Below are positions 21,834-33,938 of a stretch of DNA of 64,000 nucleotides, piece after piece. The DNA is taken from contig JAUMIR010000001.1 in assembly GCA_030847615.1 (NCBI GenBank), forward strand, positions 259,593,187-259,657,186, read 5' to 3'. Within the stretch, counting starts at the first letter, position 1; each line of letters opens with the position of its first letter. The stretch comes from Gambelia wislizenii. Lineage: Eukaryota > Chordata > Lepidosauria > Squamata > Crotaphytidae. A program made the translations under genes and the position numbers. The notes under the pieces were generated by a model. The model was not told the DNA's origin and did not search any database. It worked only from the letters and a program-made list of their open reading frames with translations.

Positions 21834-24736
21834 TTTGAGTGGCTGTACAGCACTCGGTTTTCATTTGGAAACCAAAAAGTGAATGGGACAAAAATATACC
21901 CCAGACATTAATATATTTTTTTTGTCACTGGGGATATTTTTTGTGTGTGGGGAGGTCAGTGTTAACAAATGAAGATTAAAAAAAGGTTCTACAGGGATTT
22001 TTAAAAAGTATAGATACAAATAAGCAGAATTAAGTGCAAGTCTGTAATTTACTATGGCTTTATTTGGGGAATATTTACAAGGTATAATTCCCCCACCAAA
22101 AAACCATTTATGAGTTTCTTTCTTTTTGTTCCATGAATGTTAACAAAGGTTCTGCATTCCTAAGTAAACTGCTCTTTGAATCAGTGGGTTGAAACCACAT
22201 GTACAGCATGTACAACTGGGCTGGTGGAACAGAATTCCCTGTTCCACCTCCCCACAGCAGCCCCTCCCCCTGAAAATGTTACATATAGACTAAGGTCAGA
22301 GGACCTTGCTGAATGGGGTCATCTGTGGTGGGGAAAGGGGAATCCCCACCCTCAAATGAGATACAGACCGCTTCCATGATCACAGCCCATTAAGGTTTGG
22401 GAGGAATTTCCTCGATTCAACCCAATCTCTTGGAGCAGTTTTTTATGCATTTTTTCATTGAGGATACAAAATAAGTGGACTGCTTAGTTGTAAACATTAA
22501 TGTTTGTTTAAACTGCCACTGTCTTCAACAAAGTCTCTTTCCAGATATCACTTAAATGTGTTTTAAAGAAAAGAGCAACATATACACAGATATAGATTTG
22601 TGCCTTTTTAACTAACTTGAGAAGGAAATGCAGTGAAAGAGGCCACCCACCCCTGGTTGTGGGCCTGGTTTTCAATGAGGCCCTGAGAAAGTGGGTTCAG
22701 GCTGTAGGGGGCACCATAAAACAAAATGCTGGGCTGTCCAGTGAATCCCTGGCTACAAGATGTAGCCACAGACCTGTCAAGCAATCAGCAGTTAGAGCAA
22801 CAACTTTTATGGAACACAGTAGATGAGACCGTTGTGGCAGGACAGTTCAGGAAATGGTATGAAACAAAACAGGTGGTTGTGCTTTACATGTACTTTAAGA
22901 GGGAAAATGCTTCTTTAATGTGTGATGCAGTAATTTCTGTCTAGACTGATGATGCATGCTAAAATCTGTTTTGTCTAGATTCTAGACTCTATAAAGATAC
23001 CAGATCCTGCAGCATGTATGGCAAGAGAACATGTTTGGTCTTGGAGATTAATAAGTCTCATTTTGGGGGAAAGGCAGGATATAAATCAAATAAATCAATA
23101 TTGACAATATTCCATAAATAAAATAAGATTTAAAAGTCTAACTTGAATAAGAAGAAACAATCTTAGATGTTTTGCTTTTCTGAGAACTTCTAAGATGCCT
23201 AAAATAATGGTATGCACTATGCAGTATCAGGAGAGGTAATGGGAGAGACATAAATTACCAAGGAAGAAAAATCACATGCTGTTTGCTAGTGAGAGCTAAA
23301 CAATCACAGTAATCCTATGTACTGAATTTTGTCTGACTTCATGGATGAGATTGATGGAAAGTCCAGTTATGTGTATATAAGCCCACTCCTCCAAGGCTGT
23401 GTGTCACCCAAAGTAATATTTTTCACTCTAGTTACCCCATAGTGACTTAATACATTCCTCAACATATCAGTTGGAAGCAATTAGGGGATTGATTTTTGCA
23501 CACTTTCATACAAGTAAGCACTACTGAATAAAGCTGGACTTACTTTCACATTTATGTGTTTAGGACTGAGCTGAACAGTGTGTCATACATTTCTTCCCCA
23601 CTACTAATCCCAAATATATTGGAAAGACAATGTTTTAAAATAGACAGTTGCAATATTTTTTGATAGTGTATTATTTGCATATAAAAGAGAAGTGAAATCC
23701 ACAACCATGAAAAATAAATGAGATATTTGCAATCAGCTTCTGTGGGGTAAGGATTACCCTCTAATTGTTTTTTTATCTAAATGGCAATACTGTTTTGTAG
23801 TAGACAAGGTACTGTATTTAAGCTATAGTAAGTATCAGGTTTGGTCTGGTTTGATTTGTTAAAGCTTTCTTTGTCAGAGGCTAAATATTGTTTGTTCCAC
23901 TGAAATCAGTGGGATTTGCTTTCAAATAAATGTGTTTAGGACAGAGAAGCATGGCCTGGATGGTTAGTAATGCATGCATCCTCTCTACATTCATATTTCT
24001 GCATTGACAACTCCTATTTAATTCTTGTGAAACTTCAACTGTGGGGTTGTAATGCATGGCACTTACTGCTTGCTGATCTGTTGTTTCAACTGTAAGATGA
24101 AATAGCTCAGGGGATTTCTGTTTATCACTACTAAAAGGGCACCATGTTATGTTTTGGTACTTTTCCAGCAAAAATCTGCTGTACTTAACTATGAATTATG
24201 ACAAAGGCTTAAACCCATTTTTGTCTACTATGTTTAGAAACTTGATAATGTAACTGGGTTTCATCTTTTAAGAAACTTTTAGAGTGCCTTTTTATATTTG
24301 TGTATGCTGAGTATGTATTGTGAATATGTCTTTCTTTCATTTGAGTGATACTGAAGCAATATAATACCTATACATGTTCATTTTAAATCTTATTTGAATG
24401 TTTTTCCTTTTAAAAAAATCTACTTGTGTTAACATGAAAATTAATATGCTAAATTGTGCATAACTTTTTGAATTGCTGCAAACACTTTCTTATTACACAA
24501 AGAAAACCTTGGGTCAGTGTTATTGGGAAGGGTGTTTTAAAATGGTGACAATCTTGAGAGTGTATAAAATACAATTATATGTGTTTGTAATGCAGTGATA
24601 TACATATTAAAAGCCAATATCTAATGTTTTGTAGTTTTGTCTTCATATTTTATGCTTTTAGCATGTGCAATATATCTTTACAAACCATGGTGATATGAAT
24701 CTGGTGCCAGTGTTACATTTTGTATGAAATGTTTGT

Positions 24737-24742
24737 AATAAA
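24737..24742 (+). terminator. Candidate polyadenylation signal AATAAA
   Basis: A canonical AATAAA hexamer lies in an AT-rich context and is followed within about 25 bases by a GT-rich stretch (GGTTTCAGTGAGTTTGTTG). It is a plausible distal poly(A) site for ANKRD44. The position is seen in the sequence; use is inferred. Confidence 0.45.
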
Positions 24743-26261
24743 CAATATGAAATATTGTTGAATGGTTTCAGTGAGTTTGTTGCTAATTTTTTAAAAATGT
24801 AACTGAACTATAATGATTTTAAAAAGAAGTTAAGTTAGATGGTGGTTGTACAAAATGAGTGTAAGAAAGTAATATAGGATCCCAGCCTAATCTTATTCAA
24901 GCACAGTTTAATACCTTTTTCAACTACTGAATGCTGTATTAATTGTAACGGCATAGCCTAACTGCAAATGGATACTGAAATACATTCAAATGGATATTTT
25001 TACAAATAAATGGTACAAACAAACTCGAGTCTGTTTGTTAGTACTTCTGCCTATATTCAGGTTTCTGTATATGTGCACACATTTTAAAACACATAATAGA
25101 ATAACAATAGCAATTAGTAATTTTCATGGCTAAAGCTTACTGAACACTCTGAAAGTACATGATAAAAAACATACAACTAACATGTATAAAAATACATTCT
25201 CTGTAATCTAATGGACTCCTACCTTCTGAGCTGTCATGAGGGAAAATAACCTATGTGACATGGATAGCTCCTCTGCACCTGCAAGAATAGGTTCACAGTG
25301 AGTAACAACAGCTCACTTAAAACAGTAAAGCAAATGCAATTTGGCATAGAGGGGAAAAGGGAACTTTTAAACACAAGCCAAGAAATGAGTACTCAAGATC
25401 AATTTGTTCAGTGCCTTTCATATTTGGTGACTGAGAACCATTCTCAGATGCAGGAAAATTTAGACAATTTTAATGAGCCTGGGGCAACAGCACAGATTCC
25501 TCAGTTGTATATACCTATGATCAGAAATACAGTGAGAGATTTAGTGAATGTGGAAGTGTAAGTAACATTCCAGTCATCTTTTTAATGAATTTAACTAATT
25601 TATTTACTGAATTCAATTAATTTCATTAACCAGTTTGATTTATCAAATGTTTTATTTAATTTAAATGAAAGCAGAATGGCAATGAATTCATTAGATTTCT
25701 ATACAGTTCTATACAATTAAATTAATCAAATGCACAGGAAGGTGGTCAGGAACAAGTAAATGGTTCTACATCACAGGGGTAAGAAAGTAATGCCATTGCA
25801 CTGACTAATGCTTTAGAAATGTAAGAAACTAGGCATATTATAAATGTAAAGAAGCATAGTAATAAGGGGATCATAGATTACAGAGTGGAGGCATCAGATT
25901 TGGATTCAGGAGACAGCAATGTGGATTTGGAGAGTGATAATGAAGAGGACTCAGAAATAGATATAGTAAAAGAGTAGCAAGAGTAGGTTATTTGAGGCAG
26001 ACCATTTCAGGGGGTTACATAGAAAAATGTTAATTACTTTGGGTTTAGACACTGATATTAATTCAGGTCAGGAGACTTTTAAGGACCAGCAGAGACATAA
26101 TAGACTTGTTGCACTGTTGCAGAAAGCTCTATTCCAAAGCACTCCGATTCCAAGGTCAGAAACATTTAAAGACTGAATTGATTGTGAATGGGAAACTTCT
26201 CTTAATACTAAGAGGCTCACTGGTTTTAGTAAAAAAAAAATTATACATGTATGAAAAATAA

Positions 26262-27372
26262 ATGATCAACCAGCGGTCTGTGCCTTTGGTTGATGGTTCT
26301 GTTTCAGCTCTAATTTCGAATTTGGTACTTCAGCAAGAGATTCATCATTTACTAGAAATAGGAGTAATAGAGCATATGCCTCAGAATCAAAGCTTTGGGA
26401 GCATTTATTCAATGTTTTTCATGGTACTTAAGCACAATGGGGGTTTCAGACTGTTCTCTATCTGAAATACCTAAATAGGTTTGTTCAGTACCACAAGTTC
26501 AAGATGGAGACCTTGCAAACTATTTCAGACAATTTGGAGGTAGGGGACTATTTGCTCTTGATAGATTTGCAAGAAATGTACATGCACATTCCTGTGGATG
26601 AAAAATGCAGGAAATTCCTCAGATTAGAATACAACAGCCATCAGTATCAATTCAGGGCCCTTTCATTTGGTTTGGTATCAGATTCCAAAATTTTCTCCAA
26701 GGTATTGGTCCTAGTAATAGCTTATCTGAGACAAAAGGGAATTCAGTTGTTTCCATACCTGGTTGACATTTTGGTGAAAGCAGGGAGCTCAGCAAAGGCT
26801 GAGTCAAATCTCAGAGAACATTGAATTGTTTGGAGTACCATGGGTTTATGGTGAACTACAAAAAGAGTCATCTACAGTCAACAAGGAGTTTGACTCATTT
26901 GGCAGCAAAAATAAACACGGTGAAGGGCTATGTATTTATTTCAGAAGAAAGAAAAGTAAAAATAAAAAAAATGATAACAAACTTTCTTTAAATAAAAGCA
27001 GCAGATTTAATGCATCTAGCAAAAATGTAAGGAATGATAACATTTACAATAGTTCCATGGGCTGGGTTCCATATGAGAGCACTACTACTTTTCCTAAGAT
27101 CTCACCAAAGCTCCATAATGAAAAAGTTACATTACAACCTGGTTGTGCCATGCCAAATAAGGAAAAAATTTAAATGGTGGATCAGGAACAAGGCATTTGA
27201 CAATGGAAGTTCTTTCATTCCACAAAGGAAAGTAACAGTAACAAGAGATGCGAGCCTTTATGGCTTAGGAGCACATTGCAATGGCCAGTATGTACAGGGA
27301 GAATGGATAGAGTCAAACAAAATCCACAAAAAAGTGATACATTTATTAGCCAACCAAATGCAAACCACATGA
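26262..27372 (+). pseudogene. DIRS-like reverse transcriptase / RNase H, broken
   Basis: Frames 26262-26465, 26504-26824 and 27034-27372 give HHLLEIGVIEHMPQNQSFGS, then GDYLLLIDLQEMYMHIPVDE (RT palm start; the DIRS LIDLQDAYFHIP motif is recognisable), YQFRALSFGLVSDSKIFSKV, and YLVDILVKAGS where the catalytic Y-x-D-D is expected but reads YLVDI. RNase H begins at RDASLYGLGAHC. Multiple stops separate the pieces. Confidence 0.75.
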
Positions 27373-28154
27373 TGCAAGCTTTTTAAGCTCTACTGGCTTC
27401 TTTGGTCACTCAGTATCAGTCTTCCAGAAATGAGAGCAGTTAGGTGGGCATTACTTTAGTTCGCACCAATGGTAGATAACCAGAATGTTCAGATATGCAC
27501 AGACAACATATCAGTGAAGGCATACTTGTCCATTCAAGGGGATCTTGTTAGCAGCAGCCAATAAAGGAATCACACAGAATTCTGAATTGGGCTAGGAAAT
27601 GGCTAAAAACACTGCCAGCAATTTATCTGAAAGAGAAACTGAACTTGGCAGTGGACTTCTTAAGCAAGCACAGGATATTACCAGGGGAGTGGAGTTTAAA
27701 CAGTCAGATTTTTGACTGGTTACCGACACAGTATGGGGACTTTACAGTAGACCTATTTGCCTCTGGTGAGAATTTCTAAGTAAAAAATATTTTTTTTCTT
27801 CCCAATAGATGGATATATAGGAGATTATCAGACATGGCAAAAACCGTGTCAAAAGATCACTACAAGAACAGGAAGGGGTGAGATTATCAGATGACATCCT
27901 TCAGCATTCTGGGGGTATAGCATGGCCATGAGTAAGACGTCCCTTTTTACTAGTGGCCTCTCCCCATCAATAGAAAAGGGAAGCCCTGTCCGCAGCATCG
28001 CTATGTCCCCGGAATGGCAGAAGGACACAGCATCTGGTAATGTCTCCCTTTCTGTTCCTGTAGCAATCTTCTGGCACAGTTGGGAATGTGAGTTTTAGTG
28101 TGTTCCCCCACATTTGATAATCTCCATAAATGCTGAATGCCATGAATGCTGTAG

Positions 28155-28200
28155 CAGTAACATGAATGCTGTAGCAGTAACACAGCCAAAAGGACTTGTG
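28155..28200. repeat. 21-base tandem duplication
   Basis: The word ATGAATGCTGTAGCAGTAAC occurs twice in a row inside the DIRS-like element. Confidence 0.9.
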
Positions 28201-28472
28201 TATGCATTTCTGCTATTACTAACAGTCTAAAAGTTTTTAACGAAAATCAAACTGCAGAGAGCATGAGTAGTCTTAATTGCTCCACAATGGCCTTGCAGGC
28301 CATGGTTTCCTCTTTTGATAGGCATGTGAGTGGAGGAACCATGGGTCCTGCTACAGATGGCAGAGTTATTGCATCACGGTCCAATATACCATATCAATCC
28401 ACAATGCTTAAAATTAACTTCTTTGAGATTGAACAGAGGCATTTGATCCAGCAAGGATATGTGTAATCAGTA

Positions 28473-28900
28473 ACTAGAACAATTTTAGTTTCCAGATGGA
28501 AGTCTGCTCATTGCATATATGAGACCACCTCAAAAACTTTTCAAAGGTGGTGAATTCAATACTGCATAAAAGTGCAAAAATAAAGGATGTCCTGGAATGT
28601 TTACAAGCTGGACTAGCAAAAGGTCTGAGACTCAATACATTAAAAAGACAGGTAGAAGCTCTGTCAACAATACTTTCCAGTGAAGAAAAGTCACTGTCAG
28701 CTCACCCTCACATTAAAAGTTTCTCAGAGACTCAACTTTGCAAGTACCACCTACAGTTCACAGGTCTCCAACATGGGATTTGAACCTGATACTGCATATC
28801 TCGACAAAAATCTCAATTTGAAGCACTAAATGACACTTCATTAAGGTTGCTGTCGTCTAAAGTGGTATTTCTAGTGACGATAACATTGGTTAGCTGGGTT
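28473..28900 (+). pseudogene. DIRS-like tyrosine recombinase, broken
   Basis: RWKSAHCIYETTSKTFQRW lies in one frame, then KDVLECLQAGLAKGLRLNTL in the frame starting 28547, then SSKVVFLVTITLVSW in another. These match the N-terminal and middle parts of DIRS YR proteins. The expected catalytic Arg-His-Arg-Tyr region downstream is not recognisable. Confidence 0.65.
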
Positions 28901-28965
28901 TCAGAGTAAGCATAGTTATCAATCAATCCTAGGTGGAAACTTGGGTACAGTATATCCGACTAGTT

Positions 28966-29352
28966 GTGGATTGCTCCTTCAGCTTGACTGAGAATTAGAG
29001 GTTGTTACCTACTGTGATGATGATTCTAGGAAGGTTTAAGGAGCAATCCACCCCCACCCAGGGACTATCAGGAGAAGCAAATACGCTAATGAACCAGCAG
29101 ATAAAAATCAGCATAAGCAATTTAAAAAAGCATCCTTCAAATTATTTCTGTTCTTTCAATCAGTTACATTATTTAATGGTCATCAAGGCTATATAATTAA
29201 ACTAAAGGTGGAGAGAAAGGAGTCAACAGTCGAAACAGATTCAGAACTTTGAGAACTCCTACCTTAATCAGCTGGTGCAAGGGATTAACCCATCGGTTGT
29301 GGATTGTTTCTTCAGCCTTCCTAGAGTTTATCAGTCATGGTAGGTATCAACC
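28966..29352. repeat. Inverted repeats at the 3' side of the DIRS-like element
   Basis: GTGGATTGCTCCTT (28966-28979) is repeated as its exact reverse complement at 29038-29051. A longer version of the same word (TTGTGGATTGTTTCTTCAGC, then CTTCCTAGAGTTTATCAG) lies at 29296-29352 and is the reverse complement of 29007-29051. DIRS elements are known for inverted termini and an internal complementary region; this may be such a junction (inference). Confidence 0.7.
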
Positions 29353-29617
29353 TCTCATTTTGAACATTCTTCAAAAGCAGTTCCACCCAGAACAAGTGTG
29401 TAACTAGACAATCTGATAATGGTCTAAACCTTTTATAGGAGAAAACATAAATTACTGCATTGAATGTATTTGCTCTTTTCCTTTGATTTCTGGCAACATA
29501 ATATATATGCTTACTGAATATATATTGGTGTTAGAATTATTAATCACTTTAGTTTTCTCATTATCTCAATGCAACCGTTTAACTAAGGCTACTTGAACCC
29601 CAGAGATCTAAATAGTA

Positions 29618-29828
29618 CAGTGGCCCCTTCCCATCCACGGGGGTTCAATTCCACCACCACCCCAGATAGGAAAAAAATGCAGACACTCACCCCATATTAA
29701 TCAATGGTGGCACATGCACATGCTGATGAGGCCGAGTGCATGCCCCACCATTCAATAATATGGAGTGTGACAATCTGCGAATGCGCCAATCTGTGGATGG
29801 CTAGCCTGTGGACCGGGTGGACCCACTG
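29618..29828. mobile_element. TA-flanked MITE
   Basis: TIR CAGTGGCCCCTTCCCATCC against the reverse complement of GGGTGGACCCACTG, with TA on both sides (29616-29617, 29829-29830). Confidence 0.7.
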
Positions 29829-29939
29829 TATCTGTCTGGATAGGAATTGGGCAAGTGCCATGGTCACCTGTTGAATACCAATGACATGATGAGGAGCTCT
29901 TCTGTTTTCCATGCCTTAATACTCTTGGAAGTCAATTTA

Positions 29940-30248
29940 CAGATAGATCCCTGTATCCGTAGGTTCACTTACCCATGTCTGAAAAAAATATGGCCTCGCT
30001 AAGCATCTTCTAGGTCCCCCAATGCGACTCTATGGTATGCTTCCTCCAGAAGCTGACTATAGAGTCATTCTGAAGGACCTAGATGGCTAGAGATGTGTCT
30101 TTAAGCATTTTCTAGGTCCTCCAGTGCAACTCTATGGTATACTTGGTCCAGAAGTCATTCATTTTAATAGGTTTTGCTATTATTCATGGTTTCCGGTATC
30201 CACGGTAAGTCTGGGAACGTATTCCCCGTGAATACAGGGGTCTATCTG
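29940..30248. mobile_element. TA-flanked MITE (Tigger/pogo-like)
   Basis: TIR CAGATAGATCCCTGTATCC against the reverse complement of ATACAGGGGTCTATCTG; TA flanks at 29938-29939 and 30249-30250. Shares the internal word TTTCTAGGTCCTCCAG with the copy at 15315. Confidence 0.85.
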
Positions 30249-30688
30249 TATTTCAGGCTGCCTTCACATTTTGATGTTCTTGACTCCTTGCATAAAGGCA
30301 TCTCAATTGTAGTTTTTATTTATTAGAAAAACGACAAGTTTACCTACTTGTCAAGCATCCTGCCTTGATATTTCATGATATTTCATGATCATGATACTTC
30401 ATGATACTTCATGATCAAGGCCTTGATATTTCATGAACCTCTTGAAATTGATTATAATGGCTGAGATGCGACATCTTTGTAAAGAAAGAATTTCAGAAAC
30501 ATTTTCTGACAAAGGTCGTATGATTTTCTTTACACAAAAAAAGCTGTCCTCTGCAGGAAAAGAACTTCTTCCTGTCAGGGATTGTAGAAACCGTGAGTGG
30601 AATTTTTACAATAAAAGGAGCAATGGCCAGTAGGGGGCAGTAGAGAGGTCTATGAGCACAGCTGGTGTTTGCTGCTCAAGGCTTAGTG

Positions 30689-31752
30689 CAGTGATGGGCA
30701 ACCTTTTGAGCTTGGTGTGTCAAACTGCGCCAAAAAACTGAGCATAACTCAGGTGCTGTGTCACTTAGAGTAAAAAACATTATTTCACGATATTTACTGT
30801 TTAAATAACATAAATGTATACAGTTGCCCCTCCACATTTGCGACTTCGACTATTCGTGGAAAGCCTCCAACCCGCATGTTCCCCCCCCTTCCCAAGGCAC
30901 CGATGGGCTTCTCATGAAGCCTGTCGGTGCCTTGGCAAGGGGAGGGTAGAAAACCTTCCACCCGCACGCTTTCCCCCCTCCCTTCCCAAGGCACCGACGG
31001 GCTTCTCATGAAGCCTGTCACTGCCTTGGCAAGGGCAGGGTGGAGAGCCTCCCACCCATACGCTTTACCCCTTCCCTTTTCAAGGTACCAGTGGGCTTCC
31101 AAGGCTCCCGCCCGTGGCTTCCCGGATATTTCCAAGGCGGCTCTGGGGCTTCAAAGCCCCAGAGCCCCCTTGGGAAGGCTGGGGAGAGGCCGGGCAGAGC
31201 CCTGCCTGCCCGGCAGCCCACCCGCCGCCTTCCCCGGCCTTTCTGAGGTGGCTCAGGAAGGCTGGGGAGAGGCCGGGCAGAGTCCCTCCCTCCTGCCGCC
31301 TTCCCGAGCCTTTCCAAGGCAGCTCCAAGGCTTCAAAGCCCCGGAGCCCCCTCGGGAAGGCCAGGGAGAGGCCAGGCTCCCGCCCACCTTCCCACCAGCC
31401 CGCCGCCTTCCCCAGCCTTTCCAAGGCGGCTCCAGGGCTTCAGAGCTGCGGAGCCCCCTCAGGAAGGCTGGGGAGAGGCCGGACAGAGTCCTGCTGACCT
31501 GCCCGCTGCCTTACCTCAACTTTCTGGGGCGGCTCTGGGGAAGCAGGCAGGCCTTAGGGGTGGTGGTGGCGATCAGGGCTTCATAGCCCCACCCACTTTC
31601 CTCCCTCCTCCCCCCTTCGAAGCCCTGCCCGCCACTTTAGGGAGGGTGGTGAGGTTGCGGGGGGGAAGGGGGGGAGGAGGCTTAGCCACATGTCACCACA
31701 GATGGCTACGCATGTCAGTGGTGACACACGTGTCATAGGTTCGCCATCACCG
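30689..31752. mobile_element. hAT-type DNA element with GC-rich tandem-repeat core
   Basis: The TIRs CAGTGATGGGCAACCTTTTG and, reverse-complemented from the right, CGGTGATGGCGAACCTATGA are flanked by perfect 8-bp target duplications GCTTAGTG (30681-30688 and 31753-31760), the hAT hallmark. There is no transposase. The interior is strongly GC-rich with two sets of tandem repeats. A TA-CAGTTGCCCCTCCACATT word at 30829 looks like the left end of a nested MITE whose right end is not found. Long open frames on both strands here follow the base composition and are not genes. Confidence 0.85.
30870..31500. repeat. GC-rich tandem repeats inside the hAT element
   Basis: First set (about 30,870-31,080): two and a half units of about 87-95 bases with CAAGGCACCGA(T/C)GGGCTTC and TCATGAAGCCTGTC. 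Second set (about 31,120-31,500): three degenerate units of about 90-120 bases sharing GGCTTCAAAGCCCC(A/G)GAGCC, GGGAAGGC(T/C)(G/A)GGGAGAGGCC and CCGCCTTCCC. Confidence 0.8.
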
Positions 31753-32311
31753 GCTTAGTGTGTGGGAGTTACTGCTGTACTGTCTGAAAACCTTATCTGC
31801 ATGGGAAAGAACTGTACTGTGAGCTTGGAACAGCTCTGTGGGTATGTATAACCCACAATGTTGCATATATAAACCAGTGCAGTCCTTTGTCTCATCCTCT
31901 CCTTTACACCTTTGGAACTTTGTCTTGTCTTGCTGACGTGCATCACGTATGCATGTACGGATCCTCATGGATCAACTCTGTATATATTGTACTACTCTGC
32001 TATACTCTAGTAAAGACTTATAGATTAGACTGTGTGTGAGTGCTTTATTAGTAGCCTTATCCAGGCCACATGTGCCTACACCTACAATGCAGCTTGGCCC
32101 TTTGCACATGATCAGGAGGGACTTGCGTGCACGCCTCAGCACTTCCTCATCCTGGATATTGCACCTACAGGTGATGTATTCCTCCAGTATAGTATTCCAC
32201 ATATAACATACATTTTCCTTAAATTGTCCAGATAAGGCTTCAGTATTTTTTAGCCCCTTTTTACACACATGTCAAATAACCTCAATCCCAACTGTGTAAG
32301 TAAATCAGTTA

Positions 32312-32795
32312 TCTCTCTCTCTCTGGCTTTTCTTCGCAAACGAAGATTCAGGAAGGACTCATCCCGCGCTTTCTGTAAGTGCGCTGATGACTAAAAAGGG
32401 CAATCCGAGATAAACAACTCCGGTTGCAGAAAGCACAGCAGAAGGTCTCCTTGGGTGATGTTTCCAGGTTGCGATTCTTTCTGTGTTGTCGTTTCTCTTC
32501 AAGACTTGTTTGGCGTGAGTTCTCAAATAAGGCTGCAGCATTGTGGATAGTGCGTCTCCATGCCTCCTGATGTGAGGCCAGGGCGGACCATTGTTGGTGA
32601 TCAATTTGGCCAAGCCTGAGATGTTGTTTCAGAGAGTTCTTGTATCGCTTTTTTGGAGCGCCCCTCTTACGCTGACCCATGGCGAGTTCACCAATGAAGC
32701 TGTGTTCTCAATATCATGGCCTCAATGCTGGTGATCCCTGCTTGCTCAAGGACAGCAACATTTGTCACATAGTCAGTCCAGTGTATATTTAGGAC
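32312..32795 (-). mobile_element. Non-LTR retrotransposon 3' fragment, copy 2
   Basis: Same element as 21228-21833, same strand. The frame 32680-32348 reads GQRKRGAPKKRYKNSLKQHL, GQIDHQQWSALASHQEAWRR, TIHNAAALFENSRQTSLEEK and a C-x2-C-x12-H-x3-like finger (CCAFCNRSCLSR..LFSHQR). Compared with copy 1 it lacks about 65 bases between the RMEDH and GQRKRG regions. The 3' end is again marked by a CT-rich tract (32312-32325). Confidence 0.75.
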
Positions 32796-33713
32796 TGTGC
32801 ATAGATGAAGTGTAAGTAAATCAGTTACAGCATTTCTAATTATGAATAGGTGATTCTGTAAACAAGCCTTGAGAGGAAAGAGGAACAATTGCAGTTCATA
32901 TACACATAGTTTAATATAAGTTTTTAAAAAATCTTACTAACAAGATACTCACCAAATAGTAGTGAAATATGGATAAACACATAACTATCAATATAGGTTT
33001 TAACTGCAGGGATAAATACTAGACCTAAAATGTCCTGTCCCACTAACTTTATTTCTTTACATGTTCCTTTTGCTCTCTAGCCAGCACCTCTTTAGCAGCA
33101 GATGGTAGTTTCCATGTCAATGGGGCATTAATCTGCTTTGCTCCAAATTTTAATGGAGCTATCCAAGGTCATTCAATTATTTTGGGGTCTGGGCTCTGCA
33201 GCTTCAAAATGGATTCACTGTGCACTGATATCAACTACTAAGAATAGGGTGGCAATCATCCTGCCTCCAGATGGTCTTGTACTACAAGGCACAACAGCTT
33301 TAGCCAGCATAATCAATGAGGAATGAGAATTGTGGTTCAACAACATCAGGGGGAGGGGATTTGCATAATTAACTTCCCTGCACTAGGGCCTCTATTGCAG
33401 GAAAGGGCAGGAACACGACTGTTTTTGGATTGCAGCTCTCATAGTCCCTCACCATTGGGCGTGGCACCATTGGCCGTGTCCCATAATATCTGAAGAGTTA
33501 TAGCTGCTCATTCCTGATTTATTGTCTCATCATAGAAGGTTTGACTGTCAACAGCCAGGATCAAAGTGGAGTTTGGCATTTTGGCCACTGCTAGAAACAA
33601 AATGTTGGACTGGGATTATATTGGTTTACTCTCCATTTCTCTGGCACAGAACCTCACTTGGGGGAAAGTCATATGCCTTCACTAGAAGAGCAACAGTTTC
33701 ACATTTGAGATTT

Positions 33714-33938
33714 CAGGTCGACCTCTGTATCCATGGATTTGGTATCCACTGTTTCACTTATCCACATTAAAAAAATGTTCTCTCTAGGCATTTCTAGGTC
33801 GCCCAATATGATTCTATGGTCAACTTCTGGTGTTCGTCTCATTAAAAATAATAGGCTTCCCTGTTATCCAAGGTTTCAGGTATCCATGGGTGTTGGTGGT
33901 CTTGGAATGTCTCTCCAGCGGATACAGGGGTCGACCTG
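33714..33938. mobile_element. MITE with CAGGTCGACC termini
   Basis: CAGGTCGACCTCTGTATCC against the reverse complement of GGATACAGGGGTCGACCTG, near-perfect 19-bp TIRs. TA follows on the right; the left flank has mutated to TT. Confidence 0.8.

Larger units (their letters stand above)
18994..24765 (+). other. ANKRD44: Probable ANKRD44 3' UTR
   Basis: After the stop there is about 5.8 kb of AT-rich DNA with no convincing exon, containing one LINE fragment on the - strand (21228-21833). The best cleavage signal is AATAAA at 24737-24742 followed by T/GT-rich sequence. Other possible signals occur earlier (for example near 23,115), so a shorter 3' UTR is possible. The extent is inferred; no transcript evidence is available. 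Confidence 0.5.
25200..29440 (+). mobile_element. DIRS-like tyrosine-recombinase retrotransposon, decayed
   Basis: Order on the + strand: a gag-like frame (25298-25561), a DIRS-type reverse transcriptase (26262-26824), an RNase H-like piece (VTVTRDASLYGLGAHC, about 27235), then a tyrosine-recombinase region (about 28470-28900: SRWKSAHCIYETTSKTFQRW, LQAGLAKGLRLNTLKRQVEA, LSTILSSEEKSLSAHPHIKS). Inverted repeats sit at the 3' side (28966-29352). This domain order (RT, RNase H, YR) is characteristic of DIRS elements. The frame is broken by many stops and shifts, so it is inactive. The exact ends are not determined. It lies between ANKRD44 and PGAP1. Confidence 0.8.

Noticed and set aside
30350..30430. 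CRISPR-like array (repeated TTCATGATA words)
   Set aside because: Very short palindromic simple repeat without spacers, in a vertebrate genome.
30794..31586. Overlapping open frames of about 100-219 aa on both strands
   Set aside because: They lie in the GC-rich tandem repeats of the hAT element; Pro/Arg/Gly-rich translations repeat with the DNA units.
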